The translations under genes were made by a program, and so were the position numbers. Of a stretch of DNA of 25,087 nt, positions 7,711 to 15,373 are shown in pieces. The first letter of the stretch is position 1; every line of letters begins with the position of its first letter. Where the stretch lies: contig JBDSSS010000003.1 of NCBI GenBank assembly GCA_039928615.1, positions 1 to 25,087 of the forward strand. Reading direction: 5' to 3'. The notes below the pieces were generated by a model. The model was not told the DNA's origin, did not search any database, and saw only the letters and a program-made list of their open reading frames with translations. Source of the stretch: JBDSSS01 sp039928615. GTDB lineage: Bacteria; Actinomycetota; Actinomycetes; Actinomycetales; Dermatophilaceae.

Positions 7711-8592
7711 TCAGAGCAGGCGGGCGACGAGCACCCGGAGGGCGTGCTCGCGCTGCCCCTTCTCCCAGCCGCTGCCGTCGAGCTGGGCCCACACGACGTG
7801 GGTCCCGCGGCGCAGCAGGACGACCTGGGAGCTGCCGGCGCCGTGGTCCGACCGGGTCGTGCCGATCAGCGCGTCCGCCCCCGTGACCGTGCTCGGACGC
7901 GCGTCGGCGCAGGCTCGGAGGGCCCGCTCGAGGTGGACGACCACCCCGCCCGGGTCACCCGCGACGAGGTCGAGCAGCTGGTAGGTGACGACCCGCGTGC
8001 CGGGGGAGCTCTCCGGCGGCGCCTCGTTCCCCGCCTGCGGCGGCGCCGTCAGGAGGTAGCCGCTGACGGCCCGCCTCGCTCCGCTCGCGGTGAGGAAGGC
8101 GTCGTAGTCGAGGCCGCTCCACGGCACGGCCTCGTCGCAGAGCGGCTCCGGCGGCAGCTCCCCCGGGCACCGTCGCGGGTCGGCGGCATCGGGACCGGGG
8201 AGCACCTCGTCGGGGGCGGCCAGCGCCGGGGTCGTCGATCCGGGGAAGACCTCGGCGAGGGGCACAGCTCCGCGCGCGACGCCCAGCGGACGTCGTGTCG
8301 TGCAGCGGACGGCATCCTGGATGGCCGTCATCCCCGGGTCGGGTCGGAGGTCGGTCGAGGTCGGTCGGACCGGCTGCGCCGACCCGGGCGCGGCTGGTGC
8401 GGGGTCGACCGGCGTGGCCCCACCCGACGGCCGGTCGGGACGGACGCCGCCGCCGTCGGTGGCCGACGCGGCCTGCGAGAGAGCCGTTGGGTCCGGCACC
8501 TGCGCGGTGCAGGCCGCGGCACCCAGGCACGCGAGCGCCAGGGTCGCGGCGAGGGCCCGCCGCCGCGTCGGGCGCGGGGTGCGGAGGGCCAT
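7711..8592 (-). CDS. Predicted lipoprotein, tandem paralog 2
   Basis: This 293-aa protein is a clear paralog of the downstream gene; by eye more than half of residues match over the last 100 positions. The signal sequence runs from an Arg-rich start through LAATLALACLGAAAC. C28 is the likely lipidated Cys, although Ala at -3 makes this lipobox less typical than its neighbour's. The linker is rich in Pro, Asp and Gly. The secreted part keeps all four cysteines (RCTTRRP, RCPGELPPEPLC with two, RACADAR) and the block QVVLLRRGTHVVWAQLDGSGW. The ATG at 8592 is preceded by CACACT at 6 nt. The gap to lipoprotein 1 is 64 bp, so each may have its own promoter. The function is unknown. Confidence 0.8.
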   Translation of the reverse strand: MALRTPRPTRRRALAATLALACLGAAACTAQVPDPTALSQAASATDGGGVRPDRPSGGATPVDPAPAAPGSAQPVRPTSTDLRPDPGMTAIQDAVRCTTRRPLGVARGAVPLAEVFPGSTTPALAAPDEVLPGPDAADPRRCPGELPPEPLCDEAVPWSGLDYDAFLTASGARRAVSGYLLTAPPQAGNEAPPESSPGTRVVTYQLLDLVAGDPGGVVVHLERALRACADARPSTVTGADALIGTTRSDHGAGSSQVVLLRRGTHVVWAQLDGSGWEKGQREHALRVLVARLL

Positions 8593-8598
8593 CGTCGG

Positions 8599-8604
8599 AG
8601 TGTG
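8599..8604 (-). promoter_or_regulatory. Candidate -10 box, lipoprotein 2
   Basis: The minus-strand CACACT hexamer ends 6 nt before the ATG at 8592, within a GGCACACTC string that also precedes lipoprotein 1. No ribosome-binding site lies between box and start codon, which fits a leaderless mRNA. Confidence 0.35.
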
Positions 8605-8638
8605 CCACGGCGGTCACCGCTCGGCGCGTGCCAGCCGC

Positions 8639-9439
8639 CTACGTCGCCGGGTCGAAGACGTAGGGAGTCGTCGTCGCGACCCGGTGCAGCCCGAGGCGGC
8701 GCAGGATCGGCTCGGAGTCGGGCGAGGCGTCGACGCGCACGTGGTCCTTGCCGCGGTCGAGCCCGAGACGGGCCCGGTGGAGCAGCGTGGCCCGGTAGAG
8801 GCCGCGCCCGCGCCACGACGCGAGGGTGGACCCGCCCCACAGGCCCGTGAAGCTGCTCGCGTCGTACTCGCTCCGGGCAGCGCAGAGCACCGGCCCCTCG
8901 CGGCCCTGCTCGACGACGACGACGTCCATCGCCCGGGGGTCCGACCGCCAGGTCGGCAGCAGCGAGCGCGTGACCCACGTCTGCTCGCGGTCCCACACCG
9001 ACTCGAGCATCTGCTGGATGCGGTCGAAGTCCTCGTCGCAGTCCGCGGCGCGGACGGTGACCCCCTCGGGCACCCGGATGTCCTGGTCTGCCAGCGGCCG
9101 GGCCTCACCGAGGATGAGCGCCTCGTCGTCCTGCCTGACGAACCCGGCCTTCACGAGCCGCTCCCCCAGGTCGGCAGGGGCGTCGTAGTCGTAGGTCTTC
9201 CACTCCACCTGCTGACCGCGACGGGCGAAGAAGTCTCGCTGGCGTGCGATCACGTCGTCCCACGCGGTGGGGTCGGGGCCGAGCCCCTCAGGGCTCTCCA
9301 CCATGTTCCAGTGACCGCCGACGGCGTCGAACTCACGACGGACGAGGCCGTCGACCTCGACGGGTCGCTCGGGCGTGCCGGGGAGGATGGGCGTGCGGCA
9401 TTCGTCGTGGAAGACGCGCAGGAGCTGTTCGGGGGTCAC
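8639..9439 (-). CDS. GNAT family N-acetyltransferase
   Basis: The 266-aa protein has a C-terminal GNAT fold, including the acetyl-CoA pyrophosphate-binding segment STLASWRGRGLYRATLLHRA (the R-G-x-G-type turn in RGRGLYRA) and the final region DSEPILRRLGLHRVAT typical of the family. The N-terminal half (about residues 1-125) is an extra region of the kind seen in small-molecule acetyltransferases, so this may be a double-GNAT protein with a degenerate first domain. The substrate is unknown. The frame is open to a TTG at 9475; I favour the GTG at 9439 because a TTGGCT box (a near -10 match) lies exactly 6 nt upstream and no start has a ribosome-binding site. It is divergent from the FAD oxidoreductase gene. 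Confidence 0.8.
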   Translation of the reverse strand: MTPEQLLRVFHDECRTPILPGTPERPVEVDGLVRREFDAVGGHWNMVESPEGLGPDPTAWDDVIARQRDFFARRGQQVEWKTYDYDAPADLGERLVKAGFVRQDDEALILGEARPLADQDIRVPEGVTVRAADCDEDFDRIQQMLESVWDREQTWVTRSLLPTWRSDPRAMDVVVVEQGREGPVLCAARSEYDASSFTGLWGGSTLASWRGRGLYRATLLHRARLGLDRGKDHVRVDASPDSEPILRRLGLHRVATTTPYVFDPAT

Positions 9440-9541
9440 GGCGCGAGCCAACCAGCCCACCGCCCGTCCGGGCAACGGGTTTCGTCATGGTGCGAAGCCC
9501 GGTTCCGCTCGGGGTGGCCGTCATGGTCGAATCGGGGCGAC

Positions 9542-10957
9542 ATGAGCAACCGATCCGTCCTCAGCCCCCGTGCCGCGCGAGCCCTCGCCGGCGCGTCCCC
9601 GACCCCGTTCTGGACCGACCGCCCGGAGCGCCCCGAGTCGCGGCCGCCCCTCACCGGGCTCGCCCCCCGGACCGACCTGCTCGTCGTCGGCGGTGGGTTC
9701 ACCGGCCTCTGGGCCGCGATCCAGGCCAAGCAGGACGACCCCGCGCGCGACGTCGTCGTCGTCGAGGCCGACCGGCTGGCCGACGGCGCGTCAGGACGCA
9801 ACGGCGGCTTCGTCTCCCCCTCCCTCACCCACGGCCTGGCCCAGGGCGTCGCCTGCTGGCCCGACGAGATCGGCACCCTCGAGCGGCTCGCCACCGAGAA
9901 CATGGCCGGCTTCCGCTCGACGCTCGAGACCTTCGGCATCGACGCCGACTTCCACCGACCGGGCGAGCTCACCCTCGCCCTCACCGACAACCAGGTCGAG
10001 TCCGTCCGTGAGGCGCACGAGCTCCACCGCGCCCACGGCCTCGACGTCGAGCTGCTCGACGCGGAGCAGGCCCGTGCCCGCGTCGACTCGCCGCGCTACC
10101 GGGCCGGGATGTTCGACCCCGACGTCGCGCTCGTCGACCCGGCCCGGCTCGTCTGGGGGCTCGCCCGCGCCGCGGAGTCGCTCGGCGTCCGCCTCCACGA
10201 GCACACGCGCGTCACCGGCTTCGACGAGGAGGGCGCCGGGGTCCGCGCGCGCCTCGAGGACGGGAGCATCAGCGCCGGCCGCGTCGTCATCGGCACCAAC
10301 GCCGGCCAGGGGGTGCTCAAGCGGTTCAGCGCCTGGGTGCTGCCGGTCTACGACCACGTCCTGATGACCGAGCCGCTCACGTCAGCACAGCTCGATGCCA
10401 TCGGCTGGTCCGGACGCGAGGGCCTCACCGACGCCGGCAACCAGTTCCACTACTACCGAAGGACCCTCGATGACCGGGTGCTCTTCGGTGGCTACGACGC
10501 GAACTACCACTTCCCCGGTCGCATCGACCCGGCATACGAGCAGTCCGACGCCTCCCACGGGCTGCTCGCGGACCACTTCGTCGACATCTTCCCGCAGCTG
10601 GAGGACATCCGCTTCACCCACCGGTGGGCCGGGGTCATCGACACGACGTCGCGCTTCACCCCGGTCTTCGGGACGGCACTCGGTGGGCGGATGGCCTATG
10701 CGGTCGGTTACACCGGCCTCGGGGTCGCCTCGACGCGCTTCGGCGCTCGGGTCGCCCTCGACCTCATCGACGGCAAGGACACCGAGGTGACCCGGCTGCA
10801 GATGGTGCGCCGCAAGCCGATCCCCTTCCCTCCCGAGCCGATCCGGTATGCCGCGGTGCGCGCGACGCGCTCCTCCCTGGCCGCCGAGGACGCGACCGGC
10901 AAGCGCAACCTGTGGCTCCGGACGCTCGACACCCTCGGGGTCGGCTTCGACTCCTGA
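9542..10957 (+). CDS. FAD-dependent oxidoreductase, DAO family
   Basis: The 471-aa flavoprotein has an N-terminal FAD-binding Rossmann motif, LLVVGGGFTGLWAA (about residues 46-59), with the ribose-binding Glu at E75 (VVVVEAD), followed by the GASGRNGGFV signature (82-91). This arrangement is typical of D-amino-acid-oxidase-fold enzymes of the gamma-glutamylputrescine oxidase/glycine oxidase type, which oxidise an amine and pass electrons to oxygen. A C-terminal GYTGLGVASTRFGA segment completes the FAD site. The substrate is not determined here. The ATG at 9542 was chosen because the FAD domain and family-like N-terminus begin there; the longer open frame upstream is antisense to the GNAT gene. 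The ribosome-binding site is weak. Confidence 0.88.
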   Translation: MSNRSVLSPRAARALAGASPTPFWTDRPERPESRPPLTGLAPRTDLLVVGGGFTGLWAAIQAKQDDPARDVVVVEADRLADGASGRNGGFVSPSLTHGLAQGVACWPDEIGTLERLATENMAGFRSTLETFGIDADFHRPGELTLALTDNQVESVREAHELHRAHGLDVELLDAEQARARVDSPRYRAGMFDPDVALVDPARLVWGLARAAESLGVRLHEHTRVTGFDEEGAGVRARLEDGSISAGRVVIGTNAGQGVLKRFSAWVLPVYDHVLMTEPLTSAQLDAIGWSGREGLTDAGNQFHYYRRTLDDRVLFGGYDANYHFPGRIDPAYEQSDASHGLLADHFVDIFPQLEDIRFTHRWAGVIDTTSRFTPVFGTALGGRMAYAVGYTGLGVASTRFGARVALDLIDGKDTEVTRLQMVRRKPIPFPPEPIRYAAVRATRSSLAAEDATGKRNLWLRTLDTLGVGFDS

Positions 10958-10973
10958 CCCACTCGAGTGAGCG

Positions 10974-11040
10974 TCAGAGGACGAGGAGGTCGTGCGGGCG
11001 GGTGTTGAACGACTCGACGCCGTCGCCCGTCACCGCGAGG
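10974..11040 (-). pseudogene. Duplicated 3' tail of an M24 peptidase gene
   Basis: Read on the minus strand, this 67-bp stretch encodes AVTGDGVESFNTRPHDLLVL and a TGA stop. That is almost the same as the last residues of the intact M24 gene beside it (AVTDDGVESFNNRPHDLLVV). About 57 of 64 bases match. Three of the differences are silent third-position changes, which suggests that the two copies diverged as coding DNA before this one was cut off. The similarity ends at 11040, immediately before the repeated element at 11043. There is no start or body of the gene, so this is a gene fragment. Confidence 0.75.
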
Positions 11041-11042
11041 GG

Positions 11043-11057
11043 AAGTGGGCACTCGAC
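11043..11057 (+). repeat. 15-bp intergenic repeat, copy 1
   Basis: AAGTGGGCACTCGAC, followed by GGGGT, matches 19 of 20 bases at 23585-23604. Read from the upstream minus-strand gene it is GTCGAGTGCCCACTT and lies about 25 bp beyond the M24 peptidase stop. It separates the intact gene end from the duplicated tail. Confidence 0.65.
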
Positions 11058-11082
11058 GGGGTTCGGCGGGAGGGACCGGGCG

Positions 11083-12210
11083 TCAGACGACGAGGAGGTC
11101 GTGCGGGCGGTTGTTGAAGGACTCGACGCCGTCGTCGGTGACCGCCACGATGTCCTCGATCCGGGCGCCCCAGCGGCCCTCGAGGTAGACCCCCGGCTCG
11201 ATGCTGAAGGTCATGCCCGGCTCGAGCCGCAGGTCGTTGCCCCGGGTGATGTAGGGCTCCTCGTGCACGTCCAGGCCGATGCCGTGACCTGTCCGGTGGA
11301 TGAAGTGCGCGGCGAGGCCAGCCTCCTCGAGGACGGCCCGGGCCGCTCGGTCCACCTGCTCGCACGTGACACCGGGGCGCACGGAGTCGACGGCAGCCTG
11401 CTGGGCCGCCTGAAGCGCCGCATAGGACGAGGCCACGTCGGGCTCTGACGGCGAGCCCACGGCATACGTCCTCGTGCTGTCGGAGCAGTACCCGGAGTCG
11501 AGCGGTCCACCGATGTCGACGACGACGAGGTCGCCGCGCTCGATGACGCGGTCGCTCACGCCGTGGTGCGGGCTCGACCCGTTGGGGCCGGAGCCGACGA
11601 TGACGAACTCCGCTGTGGCGTGGCCCTCCTCGACGATCGCGTCGGCGATGTCGGCGGCGACCTCGGCCTCCGTCCGCCCGGCGCGCAGCCACTCGGGCAC
11701 GCGGGCGTGGACGCGGTCGATCGCGGCACCGACACGGCGCAGCTCCGCCAGCTCGTCGGCGTCCTTGCGCATCCGCAGCTCGCGCAGGACCGGCCCGGCA
11801 AGCACCTGGTCACCGGCACCGGCGTCGCGCAGGCGCAGCGCATGCAGCACGGGGGTCATGTCGGACACGGCGACGCGGCCCGGGGCGATCGCCGACAGCG
11901 CGAGGGCGTAGGGGTCGTCCTCGTCGACCCAGCCCCGGACGGTGATGCCGAGGTCGTCGAAGGGGATGTCGCTCATCCCGGCGAGCTCGAGGCGTGGGAC
12001 GACGAGTGTCGGACCGGCGTCGGGGTCGGTCGGCACGACGAGGACCGTCAGCCGCTCGAAGGACGAGCCGCCCAACCCGACGAGGTATCGCAGGTCGGAC
12101 CCCGGCGTGACGACGACGGAGGCGACACCGGCGGCCGAGGCCACCTCGCGCAGCCGGGCCAGGCGCGCACGGGACGTCGTGACGGGGGGCGTGGAGGATC
12201 GTCCGGTCAT
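11083..12210 (-). CDS. M24 family Xaa-Pro aminopeptidase-like metallopeptidase
   Basis: The 375-aa protein has an N-terminal creatinase-type domain (about 15-145) and a C-terminal pita-bread metallopeptidase domain. The five metal ligands of M24 enzymes are visible: D232 (VVVDIGG), D244 (CSDSTRT), H309 (HRTGHGIGL), E338 (FSIEPGVY) and E352 (RIEDIV). It should bind two manganese or cobalt ions and release an N-terminal residue ahead of proline, in the cytoplasm; peptide preference cannot be read. The ATG at 12210 begins the family-like N-terminus and lies 7 nt after TAGGCT, so it is probably leaderless. The longer open frame above it is antisense to the histidine kinase. A duplicated copy of its 3' end lies downstream. 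Confidence 0.92.
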   Translation of the reverse strand: MTGRSSTPPVTTSRARLARLREVASAAGVASVVVTPGSDLRYLVGLGGSSFERLTVLVVPTDPDAGPTLVVPRLELAGMSDIPFDDLGITVRGWVDEDDPYALALSAIAPGRVAVSDMTPVLHALRLRDAGAGDQVLAGPVLRELRMRKDADELAELRRVGAAIDRVHARVPEWLRAGRTEAEVAADIADAIVEEGHATAEFVIVGSGPNGSSPHHGVSDRVIERGDLVVVDIGGPLDSGYCSDSTRTYAVGSPSEPDVASSYAALQAAQQAAVDSVRPGVTCEQVDRAARAVLEEAGLAAHFIHRTGHGIGLDVHEEPYITRGNDLRLEPGMTFSIEPGVYLEGRWGARIEDIVAVTDDGVESFNNRPHDLLVV

Positions 12211-12217
12211 GCGACGG

Positions 12218-12223
12218 AGCCTA
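12218..12223 (-). promoter_or_regulatory. Candidate -10 box of a leaderless promoter for the M24 gene
   Basis: The minus-strand TAGGCT matches TANNNT and ends 7 nt before the ATG at 12210. No ribosome-binding site is present in the gap. It shares the 72-bp divergent intergenic region with the histidine kinase promoter. Confidence 0.45.
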
Positions 12224-12270
12224 GGGCCACCTCCACCCCGAGGGGGAGGCCGGCAGCGCGCCGCGGTGCC

Positions 12271-12276
12271 TAAGGT
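12271..12276 (+). promoter_or_regulatory. Candidate -10 box for the histidine kinase operon
   Basis: TAAGGT matches TANNNT and ends 6 nt before the GTG at 12283. The same bases include AAGGTGG, which could instead act as a ribosome-binding site at short spacing, so the leaderless reading is likely but not unique. Confidence 0.4.
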
Positions 12277-12282
12277 GGTCGC

Positions 12283-13653
12283 GTGGACAGGGTGCGGGAA
12301 CGACCGGGCGAGCGGCTGGTCTCGTGGGCCGGTGCCGACGAGATCTGGGAGCGCGAGCCCGACGACCCGGCCAGCGCCCTGCGGCACGACGCGCTCCTCG
12401 CGGCCGTCCTCGCCGTGCTCGGCGCGCTGGGCGTGGAGCTGCTCCGCAGCGTCGACGCGCTCGGCGCGGCCCCCGGCCCCTTCCCGCTCCTCACCCCCCA
12501 CCTCGCCGTCGTCACCGCCACCGCGGCCCTCGTCTGGCGCCGGCGCGCGCCGCTCCTCGTCGCCGGGGGTCTCTCGCTGCACATGCTCGTCGTCGGGCTG
12601 ACGATGCCCGCCGTGATGGCGTCGGTGCCGATGCAGGTCGTCTACTTCGTCGGCCTCTTCACCGGGGTCGCCTGGGCGCGCGACCGCCGGGCCATGCTCC
12701 TGCTCGTGACGGCCGTGCTGGTGCTCATGTTCGGCTGGATCACGTGGCAGTTCGCGGTCGGCCAGAGCATCGAGGGCCTGCTCGAGCGGGACGGTCGGCC
12801 GCTGCCCGTGCAGGGGCTCTTCAGCCCGGTGGGTGCCTACGTCGTCTACACGCTGCTCATCAACGTCCTCTACTTCGGCGGCGCGGTCGTCGGTGGCCAG
12901 GCCGCGTGGCGTGCGGCGCTGCAGCGCCGTCGGCTCGCCGACCAGGCAGCGACGATCGACGCCCAGTCGCTCCAGCTGCAGCACCGTGCGGTCATCGAGG
13001 AGCGGATGCGCATCGCGCGGGAGCTGCACGACGTGGTCGCACACCACGTCTCGGTCATCGGCATCCAGGCGGCCGCGGCCCGCCGCGTCCTGCGCCGCGA
13101 CCCCGAGGTGGCGCAGACCTCCCTGCGCACCATCGAGACCTCGTCGCGTGAGGCGGTGACCCAGATGCGCGGGCTCCTCGGCACCCTGCGCGGGTCGGAC
13201 GCTCCCGAGACCGACCCGAGGGCCCCCGAGCCCTGCCTGGCCGACGTCGCCGGACTCACGGAGAGCTCCGGAGCCGCTGGGCTGGCCGTGTCGTGCGAGG
13301 TGGTGGAGACGCGCACGGGTGACGTCGGGCGGGTGCCGGGTCCGATCGGTCTCTCGCTCTACCGGACGGTGCAGGAGGCGCTGGCCAACGTCCGACGACA
13401 CTCCACGGCCACGACGGCCCGCGTCGTGGTCCGCGTCGAGCGCCGCTCCGACCTCGGGTTCCCCCACGGCTGGGCCGAGGTCGAGGTGCTCGACGACGGC
13501 CGCCCTCGTGCCGGGACCTCCGGCACCGGCCTCGGCCTGCTCGGCGTTCGCGAGCGTCTCTCCACCCACGGGGGCACGAGCGAGATCGGCCCCCGCCTCA
13601 CCGGCGGCTACCGGGTGCGGGTGCGGATGCCGCTGCCCGCGGAGCCGACGTGA
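12283..13653 (+). CDS. Two-component sensor histidine kinase (NarL/DesK type)
   Basis: This 456-aa membrane kinase has five or six hydrophobic segments in residues 38-203 with short loops and no large extracellular domain, which suggests intramembrane or membrane-stress sensing. A dimerisation helix of the HisKA_3 type follows, with phospho-acceptor H249 in RMRIARELHDVVAHH. The ATPase domain shows an N-box (TVQEALANVRRHS), a D-box (VLDDGRP, about 402-408) and the glycine-rich GTGLGLLGVRERL (415-425). It should autophosphorylate and pass phosphate to the response regulator encoded next, whose GTG overlaps its TGA by 4 bp. The start is GTG at 12283. The downstream ABC exporter genes are the natural candidate targets. 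Confidence 0.93.
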   Translation: MDRVRERPGERLVSWAGADEIWEREPDDPASALRHDALLAAVLAVLGALGVELLRSVDALGAAPGPFPLLTPHLAVVTATAALVWRRRAPLLVAGGLSLHMLVVGLTMPAVMASVPMQVVYFVGLFTGVAWARDRRAMLLLVTAVLVLMFGWITWQFAVGQSIEGLLERDGRPLPVQGLFSPVGAYVVYTLLINVLYFGGAVVGGQAAWRAALQRRRLADQAATIDAQSLQLQHRAVIEERMRIARELHDVVAHHVSVIGIQAAAARRVLRRDPEVAQTSLRTIETSSREAVTQMRGLLGTLRGSDAPETDPRAPEPCLADVAGLTESSGAAGLAVSCEVVETRTGDVGRVPGPIGLSLYRTVQEALANVRRHSTATTARVVVRVERRSDLGFPHGWAEVEVLDDGRPRAGTSGTGLGLLGVRERLSTHGGTSEIGPRLTGGYRVRVRMPLPAEPT

Positions 13654-14393
13654 GCACCGGGTCGGGAGCACCCCGCATCCGCGTGCTGCTCGTCGACGAC
13701 CAGCAGCTCGTCCGCGCGGGCTTCCGGCTGATCCTCTCGACCGAGGACGACATCGAGGTCGTGGGTGACGCCGCCGACGGCGAGCAGGCGCTGGCGGCGA
13801 CCCGCGTGCTGCGCCCTGACGTCGTGCTCATGGACGTGCAGATGCCGGTGCTCGACGGGATCGCGGCCACCGAGCGGATCGTCGCCGAGGACCTCTCGCG
13901 GGTCATCATCCTGACCACCTTCGACCGGGACGACTACGTGTTCGCCGGCCTCGCCGCAGGGGCGAGCGGCTTCCTGCTCAAGAACGCCGACGCCGAGCAC
14001 CTCGTCGAGGCGGTCCGTGCCGTTGCCGGCGGCCACGCGCTGCTCGCCCCGGAGGTGACGCTGCGCGTCATCGGACAGCTGGCCGCTCCGGTCGAGGCCC
14101 ACCCCGGCCCTGGCCCGAGCCTGCCGACCGGAGTGCTCGACCCGCGGCTGGGCGACCTCACCCCGCGCGAGGTCGAGGTGCTCGGGCTCGTGGCGACGGG
14201 CCGCTCCAACGCCGAGATCGCCTCGCGGCTCTTCCTCGGCGAGGCCACGGTCAAGACGCACCTGTCCAACGTCTTCGCCAAGCTCCACCTCCGGGACCGC
14301 GTGCAGGCGGTGGTCCTCGCCTACGAGGTCGGCCTCATCCGTCCGGGGGACACCGGGGCGGCCGACCGCTCCGGAGGTCATCCACACGGCTGA
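13650..14393 (+). CDS. Response regulator, NarL/LuxR type
   Basis: The 247-aa DNA-binding regulator has an N-terminal receiver domain (about 10-125) with acidic pocket D16/D17, phosphorylation site D62 (VLMDVQMP), T90 (ILTTFD) and K111 (GFLLKNA). A Pro/Gly linker (about 145-165) follows, then a LuxR-type helix-turn-helix (about 169-225; LTPREVEVLGLVATGRSNAEI and VKTHLSNVFAKL). The GTG start overlaps the kinase stop (GTGA), giving a stoichiometric pair. It is followed after 35 bp by the ABC transporter genes, which it probably regulates. No operator for it is evident by eye. Confidence 0.95.
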   Translation: MSTGSGAPRIRVLLVDDQQLVRAGFRLILSTEDDIEVVGDAADGEQALAATRVLRPDVVLMDVQMPVLDGIAATERIVAEDLSRVIILTTFDRDDYVFAGLAAGASGFLLKNADAEHLVEAVRAVAGGHALLAPEVTLRVIGQLAAPVEAHPGPGPSLPTGVLDPRLGDLTPREVEVLGLVATGRSNAEIASRLFLGEATVKTHLSNVFAKLHLRDRVQAVVLAYEVGLIRPGDTGAADRSGGHPHG

Positions 14394-14416
14394 TCCGCAG
14401 GTCACGGTGGGTGTCC

Positions 14417-14422
14417 TAGCGT
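14417..14422 (+). promoter_or_regulatory. Candidate -10 box, ABC transporter genes
   Basis: TAGCGT ends 6 nt before the ATG at 14429. A GAGGG follows it but sits only one base from the start codon, too close for a working ribosome-binding site. This suggests that the exporter has its own leaderless promoter in addition to readthrough from the two-component genes. Confidence 0.4.
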
Positions 14423-14428
14423 GAGGGC

Positions 14429-15373
14429 ATGAAGACACCAGGGGACCAGCGCACCACGAGTGGGCCGTCGACGGCGGAGGTCGCACGCGACGACATCGAC
14501 GTGCTCGACCTGACGCGGACCTTCGGGGAGGTCCGGGCCGTCGACGGCGTCAGCTTCTCTGTCCCGGCCGGCGAGCTCACCGGCTTCGTCGGTGGCAACG
14601 GCGCGGGCAAGACGACGACGATGCGGATGGTGATGGGGGTGCTGTCCCCCACCTCCGGCGAGGTGCGGTGGGGCGGGCGCCCCGTCACGACCGCCGACCG
14701 GCGCGGCTTCGGCTACATGCCCGAGGAGCGCGGCCTCTATCCCAAGCAGCCGGTCATCGACCAGCTCGTCTACCTCGGCCGCCTGCGCGGGATGTCCGCC
14801 GGCGACGCCCGCGCCTCCGTCACCGAGCACCTCGAGCGGCTGGGGCTCGCCGAGCGGTCCAAGGAGCACGTCGAGAAGCTCTCCCTCGGCAACCAGCAGC
14901 GGGTGCAGATCATCGCCGCCCTGATGGGCCGCCCGCGTGCGCTCGTGCTCGACGAGCCGTTCAGCGGCCTCGACCCGGTGGCCGTCGACAGCATGGCCGA
15001 CCTGCTCCGCGAGCACACCGCCCGCGGGGTGCCGGTGCTCTTCTCCTCGCACCAGCTCGACCTCGTCGAGCGGCTGTGCGAGCGGCTCGTCGTCCTCGCC
15101 CGCGGCCGAGTCGTCTCGGCCGGCACGCCCGCCGACCTCCGGGCCGGCGGCGTGCAGCGTCACCGGCTCGTCCTCAGCGGCGACGCCGGCTGGGTGCGCG
15201 GGCTGCCCGGCGTCCACACCATCGACGTCGACGGCCCGACGGCCCTGCTCGAGCTGACCGACGCGAATGCCGCCGGCCCGCTGCTGCGGGCCGCGCTCGA
15301 GCGCGGCGAGGTCCTCGAGTTCGCCCCCCACCGCCCGTCCCTGGCCGAGATCTACCGTGAGGTGACCGCATGA
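14429..15373 (+). CDS. ABC transporter ATP-binding protein (ABC-2 exporter type)
   Basis: The 314-aa ATPase has Walker A GGNGAGKT (55-62), a signature LSLGNQQ (151-157) in the variant form common in NatA/DrrA-like exporters, Walker B LVLDEPFSGLD and H-loop H208 in FSSHQLD. After residue about 225 there is a C-terminal extension of the DUF4162 type seen in this subfamily. It should drive the membrane partner encoded immediately downstream, whose ATG overlaps its TGA by 4 bp. Likely roles are export of a drug, lantibiotic, lipid or sodium; the sequence does not decide. The upstream kinase and regulator suggest stress-inducible expression. Confidence 0.93.
   Translation: MKTPGDQRTTSGPSTAEVARDDIDVLDLTRTFGEVRAVDGVSFSVPAGELTGFVGGNGAGKTTTMRMVMGVLSPTSGEVRWGGRPVTTADRRGFGYMPEERGLYPKQPVIDQLVYLGRLRGMSAGDARASVTEHLERLGLAERSKEHVEKLSLGNQQRVQIIAALMGRPRALVLDEPFSGLDPVAVDSMADLLREHTARGVPVLFSSHQLDLVERLCERLVVLARGRVVSAGTPADLRAGGVQRHRLVLSGDAGWVRGLPGVHTIDVDGPTALLELTDANAAGPLLRAALERGEVLEFAPHRPSLAEIYREVTA

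Noticed and set aside
8300..9541. Long 5' extension of the FAD oxidoreductase frame
   Set aside because: The extension is antisense to the GNAT and lipoprotein genes and has no family sequence. The real N-terminus with the FAD motif starts at 9542.
10960..10969. Perfect 10-bp palindrome CACTCGAGTG after the FAD oxidoreductase stop
   Set aside because: It has no loop and no T-tract, so it is not a terminator. At most it is a degenerate relative of the 15-bp element, and is mentioned only there.
12211..13671. Long 5' extension of the M24 peptidase frame
   Set aside because: It is antisense to the histidine kinase. The creatinase-type domain starts just after the ATG at 12210.
14378..14386. 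TCATCCACA, resembling a DnaA box
   Set aside because: A single copy with one mismatch inside the response regulator gene; no cluster and no origin context.
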